NCBI GenBank assembly: GCA_020152595.1
Contig: JAIGNY010004285.1
Coordinates: 792,501 to 856,500, forward strand
Reading direction: 5' to 3'
DNA: 64,000 bases
Source: Chiridota heheva
Taxonomy: Eukaryota > Echinodermata > Holothuroidea > Apodida > Chiridotidae
Position numbers and translations under genes: made by a program. Within the stretch, counting starts at the first letter, position 1, and every line of letters begins with the position of its first letter. The notes beneath the pieces are model-generated. The model did not search any database. It saw only the letters and a program-made list of their open reading frames with translations, and was not told the DNA's origin. Below, piece after piece: positions 12,760-26,984 of this stretch.

Positions 12760-13449
12760 GTAATATTTTGGCTAATATTGGTTACAAGACATTTACAATC
12801 TGAGCAGATGAGTTTTTGACGAATTATAAAAATAACCCTTTTAGTTTTCGAGATATGGGTGATCAAACTTTGAAGATTGTTGATCTATGTACATTTTGCG
12901 ATGCATGCCTGGGAGAACAATGGAAATTCTTTAAATAATTTGTTTAACTTTTTTCTTAATTTCTATTCACTTACAAATCTGATAAAGTCTATTCCTGCTG
13001 GGATTGGATAGGAAGTATGTAGTAAAGACTCAAAACTTGTTGGTTAGAATTTGGTATCCCCTCAAGAAATTATAATAACAAAATAAAAATAACGATTTAC
13101 GAAAAAAAATACGGAGGCATCCCAGCCATACATCAAAAATTATAAAATATATCTGCAAATTGAAGGAAGTGACATTTAATGCAGTATCATCTATGCATGG
13201 TTCCAGTGGTGTAGAGCAAAGCTACTCCTATGGTGCAATTGACATCATAAATTCTGAATTATTGTTTGTTTTTACAAAACCTGTTGATACTCTGTATCTT
13301 AAGAATTCCTCTAACCTACTTCCTGGATGAAATATTCTCTGCAACCACGTCGGGTATGGCATGCTTGACAATTTGATAAAGTATTGAATGACCTCCAAGT
13401 ATATGAAAGGAAAGGAAGGCATAAATGCAAACTTGCAAGATTATTGTAC
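12760..13449. other. SLC5A8-like: Stretch between the minisatellite and SLC5 exon 13; possible 3' end of the transporter
   Basis: The transporter still needs a C-terminus. Just past the exon 13 donor, the minus strand offers an acceptor (TTGCAG, exon from 13338) that would add about nine residues and a TAG stop at 13313-13311. A second in-phase choice, two bases further on, stays open to 13228 (residues RLEEFLRYRVSTGF within it). Either intron would be only about 110 bp, and neither tail resembles a known SLC5 C-terminus, so the real last exon may lie further left. Otherwise nothing is recognised. Confidence 0.25.
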
Positions 13450-13589
13450 CTGATAAAAGTTGCCAAGTACATTGGGTCTACTTCCGGAGCATTCCTTTCT
13501 TTGTCCAACCATCGAAAAAACTCGCTCAGAATCATGGACACGATGACAGTGGTGAAAAATGTTAAAGTTGCATACCACATGAAAGATAG
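13450..13589 (-). CDS. SLC5A8-like: SLC5 transporter exon 13 (last certain exon)
   Basis: 140 bases. Encodes LSFMWYATLTFFTTVIVSMI, then LSEFFRWLDKERNAPEVDPM and YLATFI. This is the last membrane helix and the start of the cytoplasmic tail; S-x-x-WY-x-x ... DP-x-x-L fits the family's C-terminal region. Acceptor CTTTAG; donor GTACAA; ends in phase 2, so at least one more exon must follow. Confidence 0.93.
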
Positions 13590-15169
13590 CTAAAGGAAAC
13601 AGTGAGACAAATGTGACGTCAAGGGCTGATGCGTCGGACTTGAAATTAAAAGTTTATAAGCTTGAAAATAATAGGAGTATTAAAGTACTATAGGAGTTGT
13701 TTGTAATATGTATAAACTCTCCCAATAATTATTATCGAGTTCAACCCTTTAGTTTTCTTAAACAGTTAAATGAATTCGGTGTTTCTTTTATTGGCCCAAT
13801 GAAAATCAAAATGAAGCCCCACCCACCAGGCTCCAACACCCACACCAAAAATAATACTTTTAACTGCACTGTATGTACCGAATGGCGAATGCGATAGCCG
13901 TTATCCCTCCCCACCCCCGTTATTCATTCTGCCATTTACAACTGTTGATACTGAGAACAAAGACATAATAACATGGTCCGCGGAGCAGTATTTCAAGGAG
14001 GGGGAAGGGGGAGCACGTACTTTTTAAACGACTGATCTGAAGAATCAGTGAAGTGGTAAATGATTAATCTGTTCGGTTCTTTTCTAACTTCCCCCTTCCC
14101 ACCCCTCCATCAAGAAAAAAGAAAGAAAAGAATATAGTTTCAACGTGATGTTGCTACATTGTTTAATGGTTATGAAACATGAAAAAACAAATATTAGCAG
14201 CGTTTAGGGAGATATTTGACATTGGGTGGCTGGCAGATTTGATTTTTGTCCCAACAAACCAGAAAGTATGAATCTTTTATCACGGTCCAAAAAAAAATCA
14301 TTGTAGTCGGGCCTAAAAGGAGGCTTCGTAAAATGATTAGGACATTTTTGTAAATTTTGAAAACATATCCCGAATCTTGAAGAAAATTCCCGAAAATTAA
14401 GAAAATTTCAGGACAATTGAATCAAATTTCACGGAAATGAAGGAAAGTTTTACAAAAACTGGAGATTTGCCGAAAATTCAGTGGAGAATCTTCTTTTTGA
14501 AATTTGACAAAAATTGAAGCCAATTCCATGAAAATGAAAGAAATTTTACAAAAACTAAAAGATATTTCCCGAAAATTAAAGATTTCCGGAAGAAAAAAGC
14601 TATGACTCTTCAAAATCAATTCGTTTACGAAAAGTAAAGGAGAATTTGCAGAATATTGAAGAAAACTCCTCGAAATTTTACAAAACCTCTCGAAAATTTC
14701 TCAAAAATTGAAGAAAACGTCTTGAAAATTTTCCGAAAATGAAGAAAATTTTCCGAAAATTGAAGCAAATGCCGTAAAAATGAAGAAAATTTAATCAAAA
14801 CTCATAATTATTTCGAAAATTGAATAAAACCTCTCGAAACACCCCCGCCATCCATCTTATGATTTGCGAAAAAGTGTGTGTGTGGGGGAGGGGAGGGGGA
14901 GGGGGGGGGGGTGGGGAACGTGCTCCTGGCCCCCTATTCCGCGGCCCATGAATAACAAGGTTAAACGTGATTGGCTTCCGAGTGCTGACCTTGTTGATGC
15001 TGCCGAATTCAAGATGGCTGTACCGCATATGATGATGATATTGATGAAAATTTTGGTCCATCTCAAAACAATAATGAAAACGGATACATCTTGAAGGGTG
15101 ATGAATGCCCCCTTCCGAATGCGGTTATCACTTTATTACCAAAATTCAAGGACATTAATTTTGACTAAC
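13590..15169. other. SLC5 intron 12
   Basis: No exon recognised. It holds the GAAAATT-rich degenerate array at 14340-14835 (listed) and a G-rich stretch at about 14884-14914 next to a T/G tract. Open frames reading from the C-rich strand here are low-complexity artefacts. Confidence 0.6.
14340..14835 (+). repeat. Degenerate short tandem array, GAAAATTGAAGAAAATTTCC-type
   Basis: Irregular units of about 20-30 bp built on CCGAAAATTGAAGAAAATT repeat for about 500 bp, with many substitutions and length changes. The same motif occurs in opposite orientation at about 27790-28010, so it belongs to a dispersed family and is not purely local slippage. Confidence 0.7.
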
Positions 15170-15272
15170 CTTAAACAAACCTGCCATGTACTCTCTTCCA
15201 GCCGTGACGGATGATCCAATAACGACAAGAGCTCCCATCATAAGACCTGTTACAGTGCCGACAAATGTTCCG
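15170..15272 (-). CDS. SLC5A8-like: SLC5 transporter exon 12
   Basis: 103 bases, too short to be obvious as an open frame. Encodes GTFVGTVTGLMMGALVVIGS, then SVTAGREYMAGLFK. It follows the GGPLLG exon, as in other members where a helix beginning G-x-x-x-G comes next. Acceptor TTCAAG; donor GTTAGT; ends in phase 0. Confidence 0.92.
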
Positions 15273-16172
15273 CTTGAAGATACAAAATATTTTAAGCAAA
15301 CTTATAGATGCATACGATATGAACAAATCGTACAATACTTAGAATTAGGATATGTTAATGGTTAAGCCAGCAAGCCAAGGGAATGGATAACCTCTCCACA
15401 TCACCTATTCCCAACTTTAAATCTGTCACGGATATCGCCTTCCCTGTAATGTGAGATTGTTGCCCCTACATGATGCCTGGAGTAGACCCGTCTAAATATT
15501 ACTGATATTTCATCGCGGGTAAAATTGTCCTTTTATAAATTGTTTTCATAATCTTTATGAAATTTCACAATGTTGAAACTTTAAGTCATGTGATAAAGAT
15601 AAGTGTGTGTTTTTGACAGTATTATGTGACTGTGTCTGTGTACAATTAATAATCTGCCAATTAGCTTAGTTAGGTAAAATTCATAAAACTATTACCTTTA
15701 ATTTGGGAATTGTCTTAATATTTGTAAAAACACCGGCCTTAAAACATGTAAAAGGGTTTTGAAACTTTACACTAAGTCATCATGGCTCAGCCAATCACAG
15801 AAAAGATTATTTTCATAAACACAAGCAACGATTTCTCATGTGAAGGCTTTAAAGATTGACCATGCAAACCATGCGAAATCCTATCATACTAGTGAGATCT
15901 AAAGATAGCTCGTGCAAAGCAATTAATTTTGTAACATTGGGAAGCCCGTCATGTGAGAACAATTAGCTGGCAAAATGCTGCTTGTGTTTTCCCCTCTCTT
16001 TTCTTTAGGTCTTCGACCTGAATATGTCACTAGTCGTTTGGTTGCAAATATTTGAAGCAAATATTCGGAGGCCGAAGTGGAGAACATACGGTACCCCCAC
16101 TTTTTAAACATTTTGGGTTATCCGACCGTTACTTCCCGTTTCCAGTCCCATAATACGCTCCCATGTATGATT

Positions 16173-16878
16173 ATGTCAGTCCGAGAAAATCCCAACTTTT
16201 GGTGCAATAAGAAATACACCAGAACATGGAGCTTCATATTCATTACACGATCCTTGAAGCCCGTCAATGGGATTTTTAATGAGATTGCAGGGGTATTTTT
16301 GAAAAGAAAACCAATATCAAATGAATATTCATTAGATTTGACCGATGACATTTCAATTTCACCGTGGACTTTGCGATAAAATAACAAACAACTTAAAGGG
16401 ACACTGACCGCAAAGTGAGGACGTATTTTTTATCTAGGGTGTCCCCAAAAATCAAATGCTTATCTACCACGCAATGGAATAGCAATTTTCTGGTGAATAT
16501 GAATATTCACGTGACCTTTGCCATCACGACGTCTGTGGGCTATGGGGAAGTTTATCACTCTTTTGTGGATAGTGTATCTGTGAAATTCGCAAAAACGAGC
16601 GCCCTCACTTTTCGGTCTAGTGCTTCTTTCTTTCACGTAAACCTTTTGAATAGCTCTCTCGACACATGATTCTGTGTTGGTATAGTCATTGCTGAAACCG
16701 TGTACATACATCATACGTTACATTACAAAAATACACTACCGAGTTCTTCGTAAAAATGTCATTGACTAACGTTACCACAAGTTAAGATAGCGGCCGCGAT
16801 GGATCTTGATGAATACGAAACTCCAAGTTTTGGTGTATTTTCTTATTACAACAAAAGTTGGGTTTCCCCGGACTGCAT
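16173..16878. repeat. Inverted-repeat element next to the (AT)n tract
   Basis: The stretch 16801-16878, containing AACTCCAAGTTTTGGTGTAT and AAAAGTTGGGTTTCCCCGGA, is a diverged reverse complement of about 16173-16255, so two arms of about 80 bp face each other about 550 bp apart. The right arm breaks off exactly where the (AT)n tract starts. This looks like a foldback or MITE invaded or capped by the microsatellite. Confidence 0.65.
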
Positions 16879-16879
16879 G

Positions 16880-17170
<291 letters not shown>

Positions 17171-17215
17171 TATACATATTTATACATAAATAAATAAAAA
17201 GTCAAGTAAGCTTAC

Positions 17216-17369
17216 TATGTGTTGGCACGCTTCCATAACATTCCTAATGTGAACGCCCCTAGAAGAGGGCCTCCGACAGCCCCGAAGAGGGTATTGAACA
17301 AGGACACCAATGTCCCAAGCTCCAAGCACAAGAAGGCAAATCCCATGGCAAGGGTCCCGTAAATGGCAA
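17216..17369 (-). CDS. SLC5A8-like: SLC5 transporter exon 11
   Basis: 154 bases. Encodes IAIYGTLAMGFAFLCLELGT, then LVSLFNTLFGAVGGPLLGAF and TLGMLWKRANT. The FGxVGGPLLGxFxLGM block is a family hallmark. Acceptor TCCTCAG; donor GTAAGC; ends in phase 2. The open frame runs on upstream of the acceptor by chance. A 284-bp (AT)n tract begins about 50 bp beyond the donor, inside intron 11. Confidence 0.96.
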
Positions 17370-17909
17370 CTGAGGACAAGAGCAAGAAACAGATGACACA
17401 TGCCGAGGGAAGCATAGATAATACATTTTCAACACTCAAGGCATTACAGGCCTTTAAGGCTAATAGATTGGAATATGGAAACATGACATTCTGAATCTCA
17501 CGTAAACTAAATAACACATTCTTTACGCAACCCTTAAGTTTTATTTCTACGACGTCACATAATAGAGCACGAGAAAAGACAATTGGAATTTGATACTGAT
17601 TACTTATGCGTAATAGGATGCTCACACATTCAATCTAAAGGATAGCAGTAAGATTGATATCTTTAACGGCATCGGGTATTGTGTTGCTTCATACGTCTGA
17701 AAAAAATTCAGTTTTGAAAAATAGAGATTGATTAATTCCATGTTTAAGTCAGACATCAAAAAAATGTATCCTGTTTGTTATGCATATATACTCTATCTTC
17801 AAAGAAATGTGCTTACTTTTGACATGTTCGTATATACAATCAAACTTCACTGCAATAAATGGATCACCTTCGGCATAGTGGTTACCTAAATAACATTAAA
17901 GAAACATAC
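17370..17909. other. SLC5 intron 10
   Basis: A 540-bp intron in which nothing but ordinary AT-rich sequence is seen. The exon 11 frame happens to stay open some way into it. Confidence 0.6.
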
Positions 17910-18052
17910 TTAGTGCCTTTGAAATATTTGTATCTCTGACGTCGCTGTATTTGCCTTTAGTTTCTCTTTTGCCATCCCTCCAAGCACGAAAAGGTTTCAT
18001 GATGTCGACAAAGGTGACCGCTGCCATCGCGTTAAGCCCTGACGATACCGTA
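17910..18052 (-). CDS. SLC5A8-like: SLC5 transporter exon 10
   Basis: 143 bases. Encodes STVSSGLNAMAAVTFVDIMK, then PFRAWRDGKRETKGKYSDVR and DTNISKAL. S-T-x-SS-x-NA-x-A-x-VT-x-x-D is the strongest SLC5 signature, and the charged intracellular loop follows. Acceptor TTTCAG; donor GTATGT; ends in phase 1. Confidence 0.97.
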
Positions 18053-20242
18053 CTGAAAGAACAAAAAAAAAAAAAACATGGATGCACCCAAAAACAAAAC
18101 AAGCATAATTGATAAACAATGGTAAATGCATGGGTGTTCTCTCTAAAGGTACTCCAACATTTTCTCGCGTGATTAGTGTAATACAAAACCAATATCAACC
18201 TCCATTAAAACTTGGGTGAATAAGATAGACAAAAGTTCAAACGTTCATCTGTTATATTCTCCGTTATCTCTAATTAATATTTTAGTCGAATCATCATTGT
18301 TTTAACGATGATTCATAATACAGATATCGTCAATCTGTACTTCTTAAGTAACACATTCTGCTTCTGATCTCATAACCACCCACATCTCTCCTGTTCCAAT
18401 TAGTCTCGGCTTGTTGCTTGAATCTGACTAGTTGGTTTAACCAGTTAATAGCTCCATAGTACTGTAGTATCACCCTGGCACTTGAGTTCTAACCAATCTG
18501 TTCTTCTGTGCATGGCATAATCAACATGTCTGGACCAGGAAGCTGCCAGCTTCAAAATTAACCAACAAACCCCTAACATGCCTGTCTTATGGAAGAAACT
18601 TTAACCAATCAGGAACCTAATTTTGAGTGAAGTGGTTTAATATTCCCGGAATATGGTAAAACTAAATGGTGCAATTGTCTTCTTAAGGAACACACCTACA
18701 CCTGAAAACAAGATAAAACTTAAATAATGGCTGTAGGAACCGGAAATTGAAAGGCTTTTACCAAATCTAAAACCGAAAACCAATGTGGGCTTTGATTAAG
18801 TGGTACCTCCTTGCTTTGATGTATGATTTGTTAACATATACCCTGGATCAATAGCATTTGCTATAGGTTCAATTTACTGGTATAAAACGACATGGAAAGT
18901 GAACCGATGACAGCGTTACGGGGCAAAGAGGTAGATATTTATCACTCACGAATCTGATTTCCCGATACGAAAGGTGCATGGGACAAATGTGGCACAACAG
19001 CTGACGGATTTCTATTAATTAATACAGGAGAGATGCATGTTGCATACAGTGTTCTAGCTAGGAATTTTGAGTGCCGGCTATTTTATCATTGCCCCACCAT
19101 CTAAGCGGAGCGCCACCATAGGCTGGCGTGCAGCGTGCAAGAAAATTCTTAAAAATAGAACCCCTTAGAAGGCCGGAAATGGCATTTCCCAGGCATTCCA
19201 AGTTGCATTCTAGCAGTCAAAAATGTAGGGTTTTAAGGTGGTTTATATTATTTTGATAACTATTTTTGCATACATTTATAAAATTTTTACGATAAAAAAT
19301 TAGAGGATTTTTAGGTGATCGTTTGGTCTCTCTCCCATACATATATCATATACCGTAACATTAGGACAATTGTCCCTATCAGTGCAGTGCTGCATTATGA
19401 TCGACGGTTCATAACGTTGTTGTTGTACGTCGGTTCGGTAACTTCGTTTACCAAAAAAATATGTTTAAACAGGTAAATGGCGAACCGAATGATTTTCTTA
19501 ATTGGACGTGAAAAAATATCAACTGTCCCACATATTTTATCATAAAATATTGTTTGCTTTGTGGATAATCGTTGGTTTTTGCAATTAATTTGTGCCGGTC
19601 GCTAGGTTTTTTTTCTTCACACTTTGTGCCGATTGTACATTGCAAGTGCCGGTTTACCCCCCGACCGGCGCCGACCGGCGTGGCTAGAACACTGGTTGCA
19701 TATACAATCTAACGTACGTCTGATGGAATCGTTTTTAGATATTTGTATTGCCAAGGTGTTTACTACACTTTTGAAGAATTTAAGCTATGTTACCCCAACC
19801 TGTGTATAGATATTTAAAATGTTTTGATTTAGGCCTTGAAAACAAAAGAATTCACGAGGCATCCGAAATTTTGTAAAGCTTCAAGTAAAAAAAAAAGAAG
19901 TTAAATGCCGGCATACTTGAGTCATTAAGGCTAATTAAGAGGTCAGTGCTTATCCCGGCTTCCTGCGTGTAAGCGGATGAGAGCATAATGACTTTCCAGG
20001 ATATAATGTCAGTCCATCATATGTCAACTCCCAGCAGTGCTTGTACTTATTTTACAGCTGAATGGACTGGAGCACGAAGCCAAAAGCATTTTGCTCAAGG
20101 ACACAATGAAACGCTCGCGACGGGAATAAAAATAATACTTTCGCATATGACCAGGTCTCCTTAACCACAGAGCCACTGCACATCCATTACAAGCTTTCAA
20201 AAACAAGCTTGAAGACTTGTATCGGCATTGTTGGCTTCTTAC
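18053..20242. other. SLC5 intron 9
   Basis: Apart from the hAT-like element at 19047-19694, nothing recognisable. Confidence 0.6.
19047..19694. mobile_element. Non-autonomous hAT-like DNA transposon (MITE)
   Basis: Seen: the element begins CAGTGTTCTAGC and ends GCTAGAACACTG, exact 12-bp terminal inverted repeats. It is flanked on both sides by the same 8 bases, GTTGCATA (19039-19046 and 19695-19702). The interior shows GTGCCGG-type subterminal pieces near both ends. Known: 8-bp target duplications and ends starting CAGTG or CAGGG are diagnostic of the hAT superfamily. At 648 bp with no transposase frame it must have moved with help from an autonomous relative. The intact duplication suggests a fairly recent insertion. 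Confidence 0.92.
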
Positions 20243-20331
20243 CTTAAAGCCCCGGCAACGATGCAAGATATGAACAGCCCTTGGAAGCATGGAATGTTCC
20301 CAAACTGCTCACTCACGAAGTAGATCAAGAT
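20243..20331 (-). CDS. SLC5A8-like: SLC5 transporter exon 9
   Basis: 89 bases. Encodes ILIYFVSEQFGNIPCFQGLF and ISCIVAGAL. The P-x-x-x-GLF-x-x-x-x-x-x-GAL pattern is the conserved helix before STVSS. Acceptor TTTCAG; donor GTAAGA; ends in phase 2. Confidence 0.95.
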
Positions 20332-20977
20332 CTGAAATGTATAAGCAAAGACGTAATGACCTAAATTGATAATGAATAGATAAACAGATGCATATAACGA
20401 AATCACACAATACAGTTTATCAGGGAGGTGCACACAACAGCTCTTTGGTGTTATATGACATCACCTTGCCACAATCAAGCTGTAACTAGCCAATAAATCC
20501 GAAATATATAAAGCTTTGAATCATTTGTTTAACATCTGACAAAAGGTTATACATTTTGCTTACAACTCATATATGACAATGCCCTATTTAACTTGTTTGT
20601 ATTTTCGACCATTCACCCAGCAAGTGTTAAACGCTTGAAATGAATTTACTTACCCTGTGACGAAGTTTATACTGGGAAAGGGCGGAGTGCCAACTGGCAC
20701 TGCTTATGTCAAACAATTATTTCGCGTTATTTGAGGGCATTGCTCCTACATTTGTCTATCAGATCCAAATCTTAATATGATAATTACAAAATTATGATTA
20801 TACAAAAAAATAGCTATATTTTAACATTTGGAACGAACTGACGAATATGCTCTCTGCGCAGGTATAATAACACATTTATCCCAAGGACCCGTACTCTCGT
20901 TATGTATAAGATGTATGATATTGCTCGTGCTGTCTGACTGTAGCTCGACCAAGAGACACCGGAAGGGGCACTCTTAC
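20332..20977. other. SLC5 intron 8
   Basis: A 646-bp intron in which nothing recognisable was seen. Confidence 0.6.
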
Positions 20978-21027
20978 CTGATCAGGTGAAGTTACATTTG
21001 GTGGACTCCGCATCTCCCCGCTTTCAT
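20978..21027 (-). CDS. SLC5A8-like: SLC5 transporter exon 8 (50-base micro-exon)
   Basis: Only 50 bases. Without it exons 7 and 8/9 would be out of phase. With acceptor GTGAG at 21028 and donor GTAAGA it supplies DESGEMRSPPNVTSPDQ, an extracellular loop ending in PDQ, which in SLC5 carriers stands directly before the next helix (here ILIYFVSEQFG). The polypyrimidine tract upstream (TTTTCTTTTCCCTTTTC) is strong. Confidence 0.9.
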
Positions 21028-22035
21028 CTCACGAAAAGGGAAAAGAAAAAGTATCGTTAAAGTACGTTATCGTTTATATTAAGCAAACTGTTCAATAAAT
21101 AATTGCATGTCGGTGAAACGAGTATTGTCACATTGTAAGTGTATATACTGATATATTGTCTTTCTGATAAACACAAATACTAACACAAAAGCCAATACAA
21201 AATCTCGCAGGTTGTATTCCTACAATTTCAGGGCATTTCTGTATCAACATGCAGACATGTGGAGAGTATCAACATGCAGACATGTGGAGTATCGACATGC
21301 AGACATGTGGAGCGTATCAACATGCAGACATGTGGAGAGTATCAACATGCAGACATGTGGAGTATCGACATGCAGACATGTGGAGAGTATCAACATGCTG
21401 ACATGTGGAGAGTATCAACATGCAGACATGTGGAGAGTATCAACATGCAGACATGTGGTGAGTATCAACATGCAGACATGTGGAGAGTATCAACATGCAG
21501 ACATGTGGAGACGTAATTTTATTCCAAAATTAGTACAAATTGGTTCATCAGTATTACTGCAAAATGGATCCTTTTATTCAAACGCTCAAAGACAATTGTA
21601 AGTAATTGTTTTCTTTATTCATCATGAAAGATGGCCTAATTACTTATTAAAGGTCTGTGGAAGTGTATAGAGTTGAAAACGTATCGGAAAGAGTTTTTTG
21701 TGGTAAAAATAGCGCATTATACATCTAATTTGATTGTTGGACATTCAAAGAGCTGTGAAGCTGCAGGGCAATCTTAATGACATTTAAATTTTGATGAAAA
21801 AGTTGCTACTTTTCTTGTTCTTGATTAATTTGAAAACATAGCAGAGTGTTGTGTTTGCACGTCGGAGACTTTTAACTTCCATGACCTCTAAAATAAAAAA
21901 CTTGTATACTAGATCATCTGACATGTACTTTATTATTTTCATTATCTGATTATGTATAAGTGCTTGCTGTGAGCGGTGAGCTAAGGTCGCATTCAAATGC
22001 GGGAAAAAAAGGATTCCTGGAAAAAATTAACCAAC
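21028..22035. other. SLC5 intron 7
   Basis: Holds the 23-25-bp minisatellite at 21241-21511; otherwise nothing recognised. Confidence 0.6.
21241..21511 (+). repeat. 23-25-bp minisatellite, 11 copies
   Basis: Units of GTATCAACATGCAGACATGT plus GGAGA repeat with slightly variable length; two units read GTATCGACATGC. Each unit has the small palindrome ACATGCAGACATGT. Met-Gln-Thr-Cys-rich open frames are by-products. Confidence 0.93.
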
Positions 22036-22127
22036 CTGGTGAATTGTAAAATGCATAAAGTACAACTCCTTCCAAGCAGCAAATCAATACTACTCCAACA
22101 GTCATTGGTATATTTAAGAGAATGGAT
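22036..22127 (-). CDS. SLC5A8-like: SLC5 transporter exon 7
   Basis: 92 bases. Encodes one membrane helix, SILLNIPMTVGVVLICCLEG, then VVLYAFYNSP. The position after the VQR exon and the Y-AxY-type ending agree with the family. Acceptor CAACAG; donor GTTGGT; ends in phase 1. Confidence 0.93.
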
Positions 22128-23290
22128 CTGTTGAAATGAATTAGAAAAAAACGAACTTTGCGAAGTCACAGGGGTCCAGGTGATCCATAATAAAAAAAAA
22201 AAAAAGAGGTGTCCAAGGAGTGTTTTTCAGCATCATATCAACATCATATTATTAGATTAGTGAGATGGATTGCTTTTGTTTATGGAAAACACGTTGATGG
22301 GGATTAGGAATAGATCGTGCGAAATATCCTCTCTTGCTTAATTTACGGTCTTATTCTGCCTGTACAAGAACAGACTGGCCCCAAGGCCAGATCATTTATT
22401 TTGCGGTTTTCTGTTGTTTTATGTTCACTATAGCCATGCTAGTTGGCAGTGCAGGCAGGGAGTTGGCATTAGATGCCAACCCCTGGTGCAGGTGAGGCTC
22501 GAGAAACTACTTAATTTCTTTCAGTTTTGTCATGCTTCCCGTATGCTTCCAAAGAGCAGAAGGGAATATTTTGGCATGTCAATCACTGTTCTTTTCCTCA
22601 TTGTTTTATATTTTTGTTCTAAATGGTCAATTAGTTATTTCACCCACTTCACCTCACCACAATCTCTTATGGATATCCATTTTTCTTCACGCACGTCACA
22701 GTAATGCAGAGTTTGGCAACAAATTCTGCCTCAAATATACCTCAAAACAGTAAACAGGTAAAGAAATGGGTATCAAAAAACTCAGTATCGATTATGATAG
22801 ACTACTAAATAAATGCCGATGAGTCTACGCAATAAATTTTAAGTTTGGAGAAAGCAGGAAACATTAATTTTGTAAGCTACTCAACTTAACTTCTTTTTCA
22901 TATTCCTGTTCCAAAATCGTTCTTAGCCACGCACTCCGAAGAAAGTTTAACAAGCTTGCAAAGCTTAACGCTGTTTTAAATGCTAGGATTCAATATTTAC
23001 ACCCAGTATGTAGTTCTCCATCATCACAAACAAACGATACAAAATTGTATACCTGTATTAAAATATTTCTATTGCAACATTTGATACATTTCATCACATA
23101 TGTAATATGCACTTAACATGTAACATGCACTTATCATGTAATATGCGCTTATCATGTTTCACATTGGCAGATCAAGGAGGGAGATATTTTAACCTTTTAG
23201 GGAAGTAAGATTCTTTTGATGACTTCAGATATTTCCCTATTAAACAGTTAAACGAAAGAAACAGAAATACCAGAAAGCGAATGTGCTCAC
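22128..23290. other. SLC5 intron 6
   Basis: No exon or element recognised. A short direct repeat of TAACATGCACTTATCATGTA type sits at about 23105-23160. A plus-strand open frame at 22.4-22.75 kb has no family resemblance. Confidence 0.55.
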
Positions 23291-23431
23291 ATGCGGGCAT
23301 CATTGAGTGTTCGTGCAGCCAGAAATCGCTGAACTGCCGTATTGCTTATTCCAAAAAGAGTCAATGCACTGAAGTAATTTCCAATTATAAGATTAGGAAA
23401 CGTTAAACGTTCTGTTGGATCGAAGGGAAAC
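23291..23431 (-). CDS. SLC5A8-like: SLC5 transporter exon 6
   Basis: 141 bases. Encodes FPFDPTERLTFPNLIIGNYF, then SALTLFGISNTAVQRFLAAR and TLNDAR. The pattern N/D-P-x-x-R-x-TF ... G-x-x-x-x-x-VQR matches the extracellular loop and following helix of SMCT-type carriers. Acceptor CTACAG; donor GTGAGC; ends in phase 2. Confidence 0.95.
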
Positions 23432-23797
23432 CTGTAGTAATGACAAACGTATTATAAAATCACCATTTAAAGTAAGATCGTAAACTTTTTAAACATGGTT
23501 TTATTTAGGTTTGGAGCAAAATTAGTGATTACCCGGAACAGAAAATTCGATCAAAGAGAGAACTTGCTCCCTGCACAGTATACCCCTCCCAATCCCAGGA
23601 CGTGACTGGAACACGACCTCATTGCCCACTTCTAATAAGCCATCGCACACACCCGAATATTTGTTTCGAAAGCTAAAAGTTTATTCACTAGTAAGTGGAC
23701 AACAGTCTTTTTCGGTTGACACTTTTGCTTCGCTTTTTTAAATTTGCAATATAAACGTTGGAGAATTCAATTTGAGGATTCAACTGGTATATCTTAC

Positions 23798-23952
23798 TGA
23801 AACAAATCTGTTCTTCCAGCTTCAGCGTTTACATTCCAGGCATACGCAAATCCACCTACAGTCGTAGACCCCATGATGATGACAGCGATGCTTGTCCCAA
23901 TGATGATAATCGCCATGAACGCGTCCGTCCAAATGACAGCGCTCAATCCTCC
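23798..23952 (-). CDS. SLC5A8-like: SLC5 transporter exon 5
   Basis: 155 bases. Encodes GGLSAVIWTDAFMAIIIIGT, then SIAVIIMGSTTVGGFAYAWN and a soluble end reaching RTDLF. GG-L-x-AVIWTD is among the most conserved SLC5 motifs. Acceptor AAACAG; donor GTAAGA; ends in phase 2. Confidence 0.96.
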
Positions 23953-26432
<2,480 letters not shown>

Positions 26433-26500
26433 TAAAGTTGTGTAGAACGTACAGATAGCTCCACTTATCAGAATCAACGGCCATATATCAATGTCGGTTA
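26433..26500 (-). CDS. SLC5A8-like: SLC5 transporter exon 4 (68 bases)
   Basis: A short exon too small to stand out as an open frame. It encodes TDIDIWPLILISGAICTFYT plus TL, and with exon 3 supplies the Val of VTDIDIW. Family members have the matching VTG-x-D-x-W ... CTFY-x-TLGG block. Acceptor CTTGCAG; donor GTAAGT; ends in phase 0 so that exon 5 starts GGLSAV. Confidence 0.94.
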
Positions 26501-26984
26501 CTGCAAGAGAAATTTGAGAAGAATAAGTGTTTTTATGCAACTCTCAATTAAAATAATAACTTTTTTTTAGGGTGGCGCTGTTAGTAGCTCGCTTCACAGA
26601 TATATATTATATATCTGTGGCTCGACGCATAACATAATTCCCGATCGACAATAAACAGTATTATTTTTGTTTCCCCATATACTGGGATTGAGAGGTCCAC
26701 GTCGGAGGGAGGAACCACAGCTCTTACTGATTTACAATCTTCCCCTTTTTCAAAGTTCCAACTTGAGACTTTTGTCCGGTATTATCTGATTTTTCAAAAT
26801 CAACGTGTTGAGCGATTTTTTGCTTATACTTTTGTGAAGTTAATGGTTTGGCAAGGGATACTTTGTGTTTTTGTTATAATATCAAAATTAATTTACGGTG
26901 AAAGCAAGATAGAATTGCTTTTGTCAAAATGAAATATGGAAGAAATACGTGGCGCCTGTTAAATGTAGGAAGAAAGTAAAGGCT

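Noticed and set aside
12037..12819. 260-codon repeat protein and a 182-codon one on the other strand
   Set aside because: They come from a 45-bp minisatellite whose unit lacks stops on both strands; there is no promoter, splicing or family evidence.
14864..15094. Pro-rich or Gly-rich proteins near 14.9 kb
   Set aside because: They depend on a G-rich low-complexity run in SLC5 intron 12.
17215..17625. 136-codon frame read as one exon
   Set aside because: Only 17216-17369 is exon 11; the rest is intron 10 that stays open by chance, as shown by the TCCTCAG acceptor and the phase match to exon 10.
21212..21601. Cys/His-rich repeat protein (MQTCGEYQHAD type)
   Set aside because: By-product of a 23-25-bp minisatellite in SLC5 intron 7.
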